In this document: piece by piece, positions 9,131 to 16,661 of the stretch
Layout of the letters: every line of letters starts with the position of its first letter
How positions within the stretch are numbered: position 1 is the stretch's first letter
From: Candidatus Zambryskiibacteriota bacterium
GTDB lineage: Bacteria; Patescibacteriota; Minisyncoccia; Phycocordibacterales; WO2-35-19
Assembly: GCA_003233455.1 (NCBI GenBank)
Contig: QILQ01000048.1
Location: 1 to 44,152, forward strand
Direction: 5' to 3'
Length of the DNA: 44,152 bases
Program-made: the position numbers and the translations under genes
Notes under the pieces: generated by a model
Told to the model about the DNA's origin: nothing
The model's input: the letters and a program-made list of their open reading frames with translations, nothing else
Database searches by the model: none

Positions 9131-10510
9131 ATGAATCCAAAAACAAAAAATTATCTAAGAGTGCCTCCAAATAATACCGAAGCGGAAAAAGCTTTGCTTG
9201 GTTCGGTAATGCTCCGACCGGAAGTGATGTATGAAATCACCGATTTAGTTTATGCTATTTCTTTTTATTCTGAAAAACATCGCTTGATATTTGAAACTAT
9301 GGTAGAGCTTTTTTCCAAACGCAACCCGACAGATTTGTTGACAGTTTCCGCTAGATTAAAAGAAAAAAATATTTTAGAGGAAATTGGTGGTAATAGTTAT
9401 TTGGGCGAATTGGTTAATTCGGTTCCATCGGCCTCAAACGCCTCTTATTACGCCGGCATAGTTCAAAAAAAACACATCGCCAGAAACTTAATTGGCGCGG
9501 CTGATTTTATTTCCGCATTGGGTTACGACGAAGCGGAAGAAATAGAAACTCTTTTAGATCAAGCTCAAAAAAAGATTTATGATGTGACCAATATATCAAG
9601 CATTCATAAATTTGTGGAACTAAAAGAAGAATTGGCGGAGGCTTGGGAAAGATTGGATAGACTTCAAAATTCCGGAGATGGTTTACGCGGAGTGCCAACG
9701 GGTTTTAAAGAACTTGATGAGAAACTTTCTGGTTTTCAAAAATCAGATTTGATAATTTTAGCGGCCAGACCTTCGGTGGGAAAAACCGCTTTAGCTTTGG
9801 ATATCGCTCGGCAGGCGGCTGTTTATCATAAAGTGCCGGTTGGCATCTTTTCTTTGGAAATGAGTTCCCAACAATTAGTAGACAGAATGCTCGCTTCCCA
9901 ATCAAATGTGGACGCCTGGAAACTTAGAACCGGCAAATTAAGCAAGGAAGATGATTTTGCCGCTATCCGCCAATCATTAGATGTTCTTTCCAAAGCTCCT
10001 ATTTTTATAGATGATCAACCGGGTAATAATATTTTAAAAATGCGTTCCGTTGCCAGAAGATTAAAAAAAGAAAAAGGTTTAGGTTTGATTATAGTGGATT
10101 ATCTCCAATTAATGATGACTAGTAAAAATTATGATTCTATGGTAAACCAAGTGACGGAAATTTCCCGCTCGCTGAAAAATTTGGCGAGAGAATTGGAAGT
10201 GCCAGTTTTGGCGCTTTCTCAACTTTCCCGAGCTATAGAGCAAAGAGGGGGTAAACCAAAACTCTCCGACTTGCGAGATTCCGGTTCTATTGAACAAGAT
10301 GCCGATTTGGTAATGTTTATTCATCGTGAAGATAAAGCTAAAAATACAGAGGAGTCGGAAAAAACAAATATTGCCGAGATTTTAATTGAAAAACATAGAA
10401 ACGGTGCCACTGGCAAAGTAGAATTATTCTTTAATGAAAAGAAAGCCACTTTTTTGCCTCTTGAAAAAGCTCAATTTAGCGGTGCTGAAAGTGAATTTAG
10501 AGAATTTTAA
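9131..10510 (+). CDS. dnaB: Replicative DNA helicase DnaB
   Basis: 459 residues. The N-terminal primase-interaction domain begins VPPNNTEAEKALLGSVM, and the RecA-like helicase domain carries Walker A ARPSVGKTALAL near 212-222, LGLIIVDYLQLM as Walker B, ALSQLSRAIEQR and DLRDSGSIEQDADLVMFIHR. Length and motifs are those of normal intein-free DnaB. It forms the hexameric ring that unwinds DNA at the fork. There is no well-spaced Shine-Dalgarno: the nearest GGAGG is 28 nt upstream. It is divergent from htpX, and recR follows after an inserted GxxExxY gene. Confidence 0.96.
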   Translation: MNPKTKNYLRVPPNNTEAEKALLGSVMLRPEVMYEITDLVYAISFYSEKHRLIFETMVELFSKRNPTDLLTVSARLKEKNILEEIGGNSYLGELVNSVPSASNASYYAGIVQKKHIARNLIGAADFISALGYDEAEEIETLLDQAQKKIYDVTNISSIHKFVELKEELAEAWERLDRLQNSGDGLRGVPTGFKELDEKLSGFQKSDLIILAARPSVGKTALALDIARQAAVYHKVPVGIFSLEMSSQQLVDRMLASQSNVDAWKLRTGKLSKEDDFAAIRQSLDVLSKAPIFIDDQPGNNILKMRSVARRLKKEKGLGLIIVDYLQLMMTSKNYDSMVNQVTEISRSLKNLARELEVPVLALSQLSRAIEQRGGKPKLSDLRDSGSIEQDADLVMFIHREDKAKNTEESEKTNIAEILIEKHRNGATGKVELFFNEKKATFLPLEKAQFSGAESEFREF

Positions 10511-10513
10511 GAT

Positions 10514-10533
10514 AAACATACTAATCTACAAAT
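10514..10533 (+). repeat. Left arm of inverted repeat flanking the GxxExxY gene
   Basis: AAACATACTAATCTACAAAT here matches the reverse complement of 10950-10969 (AAATATACTAATATACAAAT) at 18 of 20 positions. The two arms sit just outside the GxxExxY open reading frame. Confidence 0.6.
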
Positions 10534-10548
10534 TATACAAATCAACAA

Positions 10549-10929
10549 ATGGATACAAATAAAAAAATAAATAAGAAAGTCATTTATCCAAAATTATCAT
10601 ATGTTATAACAGGCATATTGTTTGAAGCTCAAAATGAGCTCGGAAATTTTTCAAGAGAAAAGCAATATGGGGATTTAATAGAGACAAAATTAAAAGAAAA
10701 AGGTATTTTATACAAAAGAGAATTACCAATTTCTAATACAGGAAATATTCTTGATTTTGTAATTGAAGATAAAATTGTAATTGAGTTAAAAGCAGCAAAA
10801 TCTCTCACAAGAGAAAACTATAGACAAATACAAAATTATCTCCAAAGTACAGGTTATAAACTTGGTATGTTGGTTAATTTTAGAAGCAAATATTTAAAAC
10901 CAGAAAGAGTTATCAGAATTGATTCGTAG
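10549..10929 (+). CDS. GxxExxY family protein
   Basis: 126 residues of the GxxExxY family: IYPKLSYVITGILFEAQNELGNFSREKQYGDLI holds the naming region, followed by ILDFVIEDKIVIELKAAKSL and RQIQNYLQSTGYKLGMLVNF, the conserved core. The D ... E-L-K arrangement in that core resembles PD-(D/E)XK nucleases, which is an inference; the biological role of the family is not established. It is a passenger between dnaB and recR, bounded by imperfect inverted repeats at 10514-10533 and 10950-10969, which suggests insertion as a small mobile cassette. No transposase is present. Confidence 0.82.
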   Translation: MDTNKKINKKVIYPKLSYVITGILFEAQNELGNFSREKQYGDLIETKLKEKGILYKRELPISNTGNILDFVIEDKIVIELKAAKSLTRENYRQIQNYLQSTGYKLGMLVNFRSKYLKPERVIRIDS

Positions 10930-10949
10930 TAATTTGTATTATTAGTAAC

Positions 10950-10969
10950 ATTTGTATATTAGTATATTT
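10950..10969 (-). repeat. Right arm of inverted repeat flanking the GxxExxY gene
   Basis: Inverted partner of 10514-10533 (18/20). It lies immediately before recR and is followed by a stretch of similar ATTAGTA/ATTTGTA words, so the arm may be part of a short degenerate tandem array. Confidence 0.6.
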
Positions 10970-10974
10970 ATTTT

Positions 10975-11601
10975 ATGAACTCTATAGAAAAACTAATACA
11001 AATATTTTCCAATTTTCCGGGTATCGGACCGCGACAAGCTCGGCGATTTGTTTATTATTTGCTGACCAGAGCAAATGGAACTTTAGAAGAACTTTCTCAA
11101 AATATAAAAGATTTAAAAAATGATGTAATAATGTGTGCTGATTGTCAAAGATTTTTTGAGCACAAAAATAACAATTACAATGGTGCCCATTGTAAACATT
11201 GTAAAATATGTTCTGACAAAACTAGAGATGACTCTATTTTGATGTTAGTCCAAAGAGACGCAGACTTGGAATCAATAGAAAAAAACGGTGAATTTAAAGG
11301 TCTTTATTTTGTACTCGGAGGTTCGGTTCCGATATTAGAAAAAGAACCGGAAAAAAGAATTCGCATTAAAGAATTGAAAAAATTCCTTGAAAGAAAAGAA
11401 AATTTGAAAGAAATAATATTGGGAGTAAATTGGAATCCGGAAGGAGAAAATACCGGAGATTTTGTAGAAAAATTTATAAAACCGATTACAGAAAAAAATA
11501 AAATAAAAATTTCTCGTTTAGGTAAAGGACTTTCTATGGGTACCGAATTAGAGTATGCTGATAGTGAGACAATGAAAAATGCTTTGAAAAATAGGAGCTA
11601 A
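10975..11601 (+). CDS. recR: Recombination protein RecR
   Basis: 208 residues with the RecR order: N-terminal helix-hairpin-helix (FPGIGPRQARRFVYYLL), a C4 zinc finger with CADC and CKHCKIC near residues 53-77, then a Toprim domain (VQRDADLESIEKNGEFKGLYFVLGGSVPI) and C-terminal SRLGKGLSMGTELEYAD. RecR works with RecO and RecF to load RecA on gapped DNA. The zinc finger has a small insertion (HKNNNYNGAH) relative to the usual spacing. The VKOR gene starts 6 bp downstream, so the two are probably co-transcribed. Confidence 0.95.
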   Translation: MNSIEKLIQIFSNFPGIGPRQARRFVYYLLTRANGTLEELSQNIKDLKNDVIMCADCQRFFEHKNNNYNGAHCKHCKICSDKTRDDSILMLVQRDADLESIEKNGEFKGLYFVLGGSVPILEKEPEKRIRIKELKKFLERKENLKEIILGVNWNPEGENTGDFVEKFIKPITEKNKIKISRLGKGLSMGTELEYADSETMKNALKNRS

Positions 11602-11607
11602 AAAATT

Positions 11608-12189
11608 ATGAGCATCCAAAAATCTTATTTATATATTTTAATAACCGGCAGTATTATTGGTTTTGGAGCTTCTTTTTTGTTAATGATAGATACTTTAAAA
11701 CTTATAAAAAATCCGACCGCAATTCTTCCTTGCAATATTAATCCGTTTGTTAGCTGTGCTTCGGTTGCTGGTGCGTGGCAAAGCGAGATTTTTGGCTTCC
11801 CAAATCCCCTTTTAGGAATTGTATTTTTCAGTATGCTTTTAGTTATCGGTTTGATGCTTTATTTTAGAGGCAAAGTCGGTAGATTATTTTGGCTTTTGGT
11901 AAATCTAGGCACCCTAACCGCAATGTCTTTTGTTGTTTGGTTTTTCTACCAAAGTGTTTACAACATCGGCTCACTCTGTATCTACTGTATGGTAGTATGG
12001 ACAGTCACTTGGCCTATTTTTCTCTACACCACTATATGGAATTTCAAAGAAGAACATTTTAATGTTAAACACCGAGTGTTCAACATTTTAAATTTTGTTT
12101 CTCGTTATCATTTTCAAATTTTAATAGGATGGTATTTGATTATAGTTTTTCTAATATTATTTCATTTCCGCGATTTCTTTTTTGCTTAA
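11608..12189 (+). CDS. VKOR-family membrane thiol oxidoreductase
   Basis: 193 residues with about five membrane helices. The vitamin K epoxide reductase pattern is clear: a loop cysteine pair in LPCNINPFVSCASV, W-Q-S-E-I-F-G-F-P-N-P-L-L-G-I, and the quinone-site CIYC in SLCIYCMVVW. Bacterial VKOR proteins re-oxidise a DsbA-like thiol oxidase and pass electrons to quinone, replacing DsbB. No DsbA-like domain is fused here, so the partner must be elsewhere. The CcdA/DUF1573 operon at 20749 may belong to the same redox network. RecR is immediately upstream, with no functional link apparent. Confidence 0.9.
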   Translation: MSIQKSYLYILITGSIIGFGASFLLMIDTLKLIKNPTAILPCNINPFVSCASVAGAWQSEIFGFPNPLLGIVFFSMLLVIGLMLYFRGKVGRLFWLLVNLGTLTAMSFVVWFFYQSVYNIGSLCIYCMVVWTVTWPIFLYTTIWNFKEEHFNVKHRVFNILNFVSRYHFQILIGWYLIIVFLILFHFRDFFFA

Positions 12190-12200
12190 AAAAATTAAAT

Positions 12201-12617
12201 TTATACTATCTTATCTATTTTTACTTTGAAATATGGTTGACGATGACCGTTCTTTTTTAGATAACGGCTTTTGGCTTTATATTTGAGAACAATCACTTTT
12301 TTATTTCTACCTATTTCAATAAGAGTGCCGACTACTTTAGCCCCAGCAACATACGGTGTACCAATATCAGTCACATCTTTTCCATTATCCACTAGAAGCA
12401 CTTTATCAAACGTTATTTTATCCCCTTCTTTATGTTCCCCTTTGATTATCTCTATTTTTATGGTATCCCCAACAGCTAAACGGTATTGTTTTCCTCCCGT
12501 TTCTATTATGGCAAAACCGTTATTTTTTGTTGAAATTTCAGCCTTTTTTACCTTTTGGTCAATCTCTTTTTTCTCGGTTTTTTTTATGATTTTTGCGTCT
12601 TTTTTTGCTATTGACAT
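12201..12617 (-). CDS. rplU: 50S ribosomal protein L21
   Basis: The conserved L21 domain begins at FAIIETGGKQYRLAVGD (about residue 34) and runs to RQPYFKVKIDKIV. It is preceded by a lysine-rich extension of about 32 residues that is absent from ordinary L21 (about 103 residues). The extension could contact rRNA, or the real start may be internal, but no suitable internal Met exists before the domain. L21 binds 23S rRNA during large-subunit assembly. The usual partner rpmA (L27) does not follow. The 5' region contains GTATTTT/AAAATAC dyad symmetry of unknown role. Confidence 0.95.
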   Translation of the reverse strand: MSIAKKDAKIIKKTEKKEIDQKVKKAEISTKNNGFAIIETGGKQYRLAVGDTIKIEIIKGEHKEGDKITFDKVLLVDNGKDVTDIGTPYVAGAKVVGTLIEIGRNKKVIVLKYKAKSRYLKKNGHRQPYFKVKIDKIV

Positions 12618-12694
12618 AACGGATACTACTTTACAGTATTTTTATAAAATACGCAAATTTCAACTTTCATTTCTATCAATAAAATAAAATTAAG

Positions 12695-13732
12695 TTAATT
12701 ATTGATATCCGGTTTTTCAATAGACTCTACTTCAAATTTAGGAGATTCACCAGTAATTCGCATAACATCTTTATCAATTAATTTAAAAGATTGATTGGTT
12801 TTATTGTAATGATTGACAGTAGTGCTAAGAGCATTGCCTAGTTTACTGTGATATTCCTCATAACTTTTTAAATGTTTACCAAGCTCTTCCACTCTTTTAT
12901 GGATTTCTTTTGCTTTCTCTTCAATCTTCAAAGCATTCAATCCCTGCAAAACAGTTTGCAAATAAGCCAAGAAAGAAGTTGGAGAAACAATCATTACATG
13001 ATATTTACCAGCCGCTCGTTGAATTAAATTTTCAGAATTGTCAGACGCACCAACAGTATTTACCAAAAGATCATAATAAATTGCTTCATGGGGGATAAAC
13101 ATAAAAGCAAAATCCATAGTTCCTTCTTCTGGTTGTATGTATTTACTGGTTTCTACAATTCGTTTTTTTAAATCATCTTCAAATATCTTTCCAAACCTTT
13201 TCTTTTCTGCAGGATCATTTGTTTCAGCCATACGGTTGTAGTTTTCAAGAGAAAATTTTGAATCAATAGGGATGATTTTTTCTTTAACAAAAACCGCCGC
13301 GTCTACTATAGTGCCGTTTGGAAAAGGATATTGCATTTGAAAACTCCCTGGTGGCAGAACATTTTTTAAAAGAGTTTCTAGATAATATTCGCCTAAAACC
13401 CCTCTTTGTTTAGGATTTTTTAAAATATCCTGCAAAGATTTTAGTTGCTCTGCAAAACCTTCTACTCTTCTTCCAGTATCTTTAACATGAGTAAGCTCTT
13501 CTGTAATTTCTTTTATAAGTTTTTGAGATTCTCCGAATTGTTTGTGTAATGAATCGCGCACAACTTTTGAAGATTCACCTAGTTTTTGGTCAACAGTATG
13601 AGAAAGATTATTCATCTGTTCAAGGAGAAGTTTTAGACCAATATCATCTGATTTAGCTTCTTTTTTGCGAAGCAATAGAAAAACAACGATAGCTAGTCCC
13701 GCGATAATTATTCCAAATAAAGCATTTTGCAT
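12695..13732 (-). CDS. rmuC: RmuC-family DNA recombination protein
   Basis: From the start chosen here the protein is 345 residues: one N-terminal membrane helix (ALFGIIIAGLAIVVFLLLRK), a coiled coil, then the RmuC domain with LGEYYLETLLKNVLPPG, IPIDSKFSLENYNRM and AFMFIPHEAIYYDLL, which matches the PD-(D/E)XK-like core. RmuC limits certain DNA rearrangements; its biochemical activity is not well defined. An upstream ATG at 13771 would add 13 residues and overlap truB. I prefer 13732 because the membrane helix then starts at residue 3 and a TATAAT lies 7 nt upstream. Confidence 0.9.
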   Translation of the reverse strand: MQNALFGIIIAGLAIVVFLLLRKKEAKSDDIGLKLLLEQMNNLSHTVDQKLGESSKVVRDSLHKQFGESQKLIKEITEELTHVKDTGRRVEGFAEQLKSLQDILKNPKQRGVLGEYYLETLLKNVLPPGSFQMQYPFPNGTIVDAAVFVKEKIIPIDSKFSLENYNRMAETNDPAEKKRFGKIFEDDLKKRIVETSKYIQPEEGTMDFAFMFIPHEAIYYDLLVNTVGASDNSENLIQRAAGKYHVMIVSPTSFLAYLQTVLQGLNALKIEEKAKEIHKRVEELGKHLKSYEEYHSKLGNALSTTVNHYNKTNQSFKLIDKDVMRITGESPKFEVESIEKPDINN

Positions 13733-13739
13733 ATTATAT

Positions 13740-13745
13740 ATTATA
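13740..13745 (-). promoter_or_regulatory. TATAAT box just upstream of rmuC
   Basis: Minus-strand TATAAT at 13745-13740, 7 nt before the rmuC ATG. No convincing -35 hexamer is seen at normal spacing. It fits the leaderless promoter pattern repeated in this window. Confidence 0.4.
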
Positions 13746-13751
13746 ACAAAT

Positions 13752-14597
13752 TTATTTAATACTATCTTCAATTTTATAATCTCCCACTTTGTTTCTCTTA
13801 ATAGAAAGAATAGTCGCTCCGCAACCTAAAGTTTTACCTATATCATTTACCAAACTGCGAATATAAGTGCCAGAGGAAACATAAGCACTAAATCTGCCTA
13901 AAAAAAATTGTTCTTGAGAGTCTTTGAAAAGTATCTTTTTCCATAATGTTAAAATTTCGTGTTGTCTAAAATCTCCTTTTACTTTTGAAATATCCATTAA
14001 GAGTCTACCGAAAAGTTCTTTAGTATTTAAACTATCAAGTTTATGAAATTGAATTTTGTAGATAATAATTTTTTTCACCTCACCCCCTCTCCTTACAGGA
14101 TCTGTCCACTCATTGGATTTTTCTTCAAAAAATCTCAATGAGTCTTGCGAAGCTCCAAGTGTTCGCTTCTCACCCTTCTCCTTGCTAAGGCGAAGGGGGA
14201 CAGCTTTTTTATTATTATTACTAATAACTTTAGAAGAATAAGGTGGATATTTTTGCTTTCTTTTTCCTTTATAAATCATTGCTACTTTTCTCACTTCATT
14301 TTCTGAAAGATTTTTTATTTTTTTTACTTTTATTATTTTTCCCAAAATATCGTAAGTATCTGTGGTAAATCCAAAAAGAGAAACAAAATCATATTCTTTA
14401 TCAAGTCCAAAAAATTCTTCACGCCTACTCTGTGTCGTATCTTCTCCACTACCGACAAGCAAAACTCCTTCCGCCAAAGGATCCAATCTACCCAGATAAG
14501 TCATTTTTTCTTTTTTTAAACTGGGATTTTCCTTAATAAATCTTTGAATACACTCTAGCGGAGTTTCTCCTTTTTGTTTATATACATTAAATATCAT
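13752..14597 (-). CDS. truB: tRNA pseudouridine(55) synthase TruB with an in-frame insertion
   Basis: 281 residues. GRLDPLAEGVLLVGSG near residue 36 holds the catalytic aspartate, and KRKQKYPPYSSKVI and VSSGTYIRSLVNDIG are the other TruB motifs. TruB makes pseudouridine 55 in the T-loop of tRNAs. Between AVPLRLSKEKGE and EVKKIIIYKI, where other TruB proteins have a short loop, about 39 residues are encoded by a hairpin-rich 117-bp element (14083-14199) that keeps the frame. This loop lies away from the catalytic motifs, so activity is plausible. Loss of the typical C-terminal PUA domain is common in short TruB forms. Confidence 0.93.
   Translation of the reverse strand: MIFNVYKQKGETPLECIQRFIKENPSLKKEKMTYLGRLDPLAEGVLLVGSGEDTTQSRREEFFGLDKEYDFVSLFGFTTDTYDILGKIIKVKKIKNLSENEVRKVAMIYKGKRKQKYPPYSSKVISNNNKKAVPLRLSKEKGEKRTLGASQDSLRFFEEKSNEWTDPVRRGGEVKKIIIYKIQFHKLDSLNTKELFGRLLMDISKVKGDFRQHEILTLWKKILFKDSQEQFFLGRFSAYVSSGTYIRSLVNDIGKTLGCGATILSIKRNKVGDYKIEDSIK
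14083..14199. repeat. 117-bp hairpin-rich element inserted in truB
   Basis: Outer ends are roughly inverted (CCCCCTCTCCTTA against TAAGGCGAAGGGGG). Inside are nested hairpins: CTCATTG...CAATGAG around ATTTTT/AAAAAAT, GCGAA...TTCGC, and CCCTTC...GAAGGG. The length is a multiple of three and the reading frame is kept. GC content is clearly higher than in the surrounding gene. Boundaries are estimated from the dyads and from where TruB homology breaks. Confidence 0.6.
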
Positions 14598-14706
14598 AGT
14601 CTCCAGCTTATCCTAATTCAATCCAGAAATAAAGAATCCTAATTTCCACCGTAATATTTGACAAAATTAATTAAACGACTAGAGTGATATATAGATGGAT
14701 TAGTAT

Positions 14707-14808
14707 GGGTGGTTTTTTTAAATGGGAGAAGTGGTAAGAGTGTTTTAGACACAGCCCTCCTCGATCGCCGGTAAGTTCGAGGACAGTAAGCATTTAAAAA
14801 AACCACCC
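14707..14808. repeat. Perfect 18-bp inverted repeat with a 66-nt structured loop
   Basis: GGGTGGTTTTTTTAAATG (14707-14724) is exactly repeated in inverse at 14791-14808. The 66-nt interior contains a CCTCGA/TCGAGG hairpin and a GTGT/ACAC one. This fills most of the 250-bp gap between tgt and truB, which has no credible gene. Weaker outer arms (AATAAAGAATCC near 14630, GGATTCTTTTTTATT near 14837) extend the symmetry. It could be a structured RNA in the tgt-truB transcript or a small non-autonomous mobile element. Confidence 0.65.
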
Positions 14809-14849
14809 CACCTCCCACCAGTGTCACAGCCGGCGGGATTCTTTTTTAT

Positions 14850-16058
14850 TTAATTAGCTTTATAAATCCTCAAAAACTCTTCTTTAAATTCAAAGAAATT
14901 ATTTTCTAAAATAGACTTCCTAATCTGAGACATTAAATTATTCAAAAAATAAATATTGTGAATACTAGCTAAACTGGCAGCCAACATTTCTTTAGCGCGA
15001 AAAAGATGTGAGAGATAGGCGGTAGTATAATTTTGACAAGTATAACAACCGCAATTTTTTTCAATTGGTTTTAAAAGATTTTTATATTTTGCATTTGTAA
15101 TATTTATTTTGCCGTGTTTGGTATAAAGAGAGCCATTGCGAGCCATTCGAGTAACCGCCACGCAATCAAAAGTATCGCAACCATTTTCCACTCCTAAAAT
15201 GAGATCAATCGGCTCACCTATTCCTAAAAGATGTCTCGGTTTTTCTTCCGGAAGGATTTGATTAACCCATCTAACCGCCGTCGCCATATCTTCTTTAACA
15301 AACGAACCACCAATACCAAAACCGTCAAAATCCATTTTTCCTATTATTTTAGCGCTTTTTTTTCTTAAATCTTCATAACGCCCACCTTGCACAATTCCAA
15401 AAAGTGCTTGAGGAAAATGTTTTTTCTTCTGACTTAAATCTCTGTGTTCTTTTAAACATCTTTCCGCCCAACAATGAGTTCTTTTCATAGATTCTTGTAA
15501 ATATTTTTTAGAAACGAGAGGAGAAGCACATTCATCAAAAGCAAATATAATATCAGCTCCAAGATTGTTTTGAATTTGGATTGATTTTTCCGGTGTAAAA
15601 AAATGTTTGCTTCCATCTATAACTGACTTAAATTCAACCCCATCTTCAGTAATTTTAGCCTTTTTTTCTTCATTTTTCTTGCTATAAACTTTTTTTATTT
15701 CTTCTAAAGTGAGAGGTTTTGTTCCAATAAATTTGCTCAAATTATTACCATAAGCCGCTCCTAAAGAAAAAACTTGAAAACCACCGGAGTCAGTCATTAT
15801 AGGTCCTTGCCAATTCATAAATTTATGTAAACCTCCAGCTTTTTTAATTATTTTTTCACCCGGTTCCAGATAAAGATGGTAAGTATTCGCTAAAACTACC
15901 TGAGAACCGGCACTTGCGACTTGCTCCGGAGATAGAGATTTCACAGTAGCTTTAGTGCCAACGGCTACAAAGGCCGGTGTTTGTATTTGACCATGAGAAG
16001 TGATTAAAACACCAGCTCGACCTAATGATTTCGAAATCTTTTTATTTATTTTAAACAT
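14850..16058 (-). CDS. tgt: Queuine tRNA-ribosyltransferase
   Basis: 402 residues. Active-site motifs are MTDSGGFQVFSLG (first catalytic Asp), IIFAFDECASPL, and GCDTFDCVAVTRMARNGSLYTKHGKINI (nucleophilic Asp region and tRNA contacts). The zinc site is C-G-C-Y-T-C followed by LSHLFRAKE. The enzyme swaps guanine 34 for a queuine precursor in GUN-anticodon tRNAs; tRNA-Tyr(GUA) in this window is a substrate type. A charged insert of about 15 residues (YSKKNEEKKAKITEDG) follows LTLEEIKK. Its ATG shares one base with the FKBP stop codon (TAATG), so translation is coupled to that gene. Confidence 0.96.
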   Translation of the reverse strand: MFKINKKISKSLGRAGVLITSHGQIQTPAFVAVGTKATVKSLSPEQVASAGSQVVLANTYHLYLEPGEKIIKKAGGLHKFMNWQGPIMTDSGGFQVFSLGAAYGNNLSKFIGTKPLTLEEIKKVYSKKNEEKKAKITEDGVEFKSVIDGSKHFFTPEKSIQIQNNLGADIIFAFDECASPLVSKKYLQESMKRTHCWAERCLKEHRDLSQKKKHFPQALFGIVQGGRYEDLRKKSAKIIGKMDFDGFGIGGSFVKEDMATAVRWVNQILPEEKPRHLLGIGEPIDLILGVENGCDTFDCVAVTRMARNGSLYTKHGKINITNAKYKNLLKPIEKNCGCYTCQNYTTAYLSHLFRAKEMLAASLASIHNIYFLNNLMSQIRKSILENNFFEFKEEFLRIYKAN

Positions 16059-16555
16059 TATTGCACCAACTGAGGAGTGGTCTCTGTAGCATTTAATAAT
16101 TCAATAGTAAATATTAAAGTTGAATTTGGAGGTATCGGTCCGGCTTGTTTAGAACCGTAAGCGAGTTCCGGAGGAATAATAATAGTGCGCACACCACCAA
16201 CTTTCATATTAACAAAACCTCGCTCCCAACCCGGTATAACTTGACCAGCTCCGAGAGTAAATTTAAAAGGTGCTCCAAAATCTTTAGAATTTTGAATAAC
16301 AGTTCCATCGGAAAGAGAGAGAATATAATTAACAGAAAGTAATTGTCCTTTTTTAACTTCAACTCCTTTACCAACCACTATATCTTTTATAATTACCCCG
16401 TTGACAGGTTTTGAATCAGCTTTAAAAATTGAGGCGGAATTATTCATAATATTTTTTTGAAATAAACTTGTAATATTGCCACCAAATAAAGTATAACTAA
16501 CAAAGATAACAGCTATCGCCACCGCAATCCATTCTTTTTTAGATAATTTTTTCAT
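16058..16555 (-). CDS. Membrane-anchored FKBP-type peptidyl-prolyl isomerase
   Basis: 165 residues: a cytoplasmic KKLSKKEW start, one membrane helix (IAVAIAVIFVSYTLFGG, residues 10-26), a linker, then a complete FKBP domain (DIVVGKGVEVKKGQLLSVNYILSL ... GAGQVIPGWERGFVNMKVGG ... PPELAYGSKQAG-PIPPNSTLIFTIELL). It should catalyse proline isomerisation outside the membrane, helping exported proteins fold. It is the first gene of a coupled pair with tgt. Its leader carries a GGAGG sequence buried in a small hairpin (16566-16582). Confidence 0.93.
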   Translation of the reverse strand: MKKLSKKEWIAVAIAVIFVSYTLFGGNITSLFQKNIMNNSASIFKADSKPVNGVIIKDIVVGKGVEVKKGQLLSVNYILSLSDGTVIQNSKDFGAPFKFTLGAGQVIPGWERGFVNMKVGGVRTIIIPPELAYGSKQAGPIPPNSTLIFTIELLNATETTPQLVQ

Positions 16556-16565
16556 ACACTTATTT

Positions 16566-16582
16566 ACTCCTCCAAGAGGAGT
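16566..16582 (-). promoter_or_regulatory. Hairpin covering the FKBP Shine-Dalgarno-like sequence
   Basis: In the mRNA sense the leader reads ACTCCTC-TTG-GAGGAGT, a perfect 7-bp stem. The 3' arm contains GGAGG, the only ribosome-binding-like sequence before the FKBP ATG at 16555. Spacing to the ATG (about 13 nt) is longer than usual. It may gate translation or be coincidental. Confidence 0.35.
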
Positions 16583-16626
16583 GAAGTATTAAAATTTATA
16601 ATTAGAACTATTTTAAATATACCATA

Positions 16627-16654
16627 TTGCCTTTTTATTTAAAACTATTAGAAT
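16627..16654 (+). promoter_or_regulatory. Predicted promoter of the LOG-family gene
   Basis: TTGCCT (16627-16632), a 16-bp AT-rich spacer and TAGAAT (16649-16654). The start codon at 16662 is only 7 nt beyond the -10 box, so the transcript would be leaderless. Confidence 0.55.
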
Positions 16655-16661
16655 AGATTAT

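Noticed and set aside
13733-13771. Longer rmuC start at 13771
   Set aside because: It would overlap truB, place 13 extra residues before the membrane helix and lie upstream of the TATAAT box.
14737-14752. TGTTTTAGACACAG shared with 44062-44075
   Set aside because: A 14-nt match in 44 kb of AT-rich DNA is expected by chance, and the surrounding sequence does not match.
14639-14827. 62-codon open frame between tgt and truB
   Set aside because: It is read through the 18-bp inverted repeat and has no resemblance to a protein family; composition follows the hairpin.
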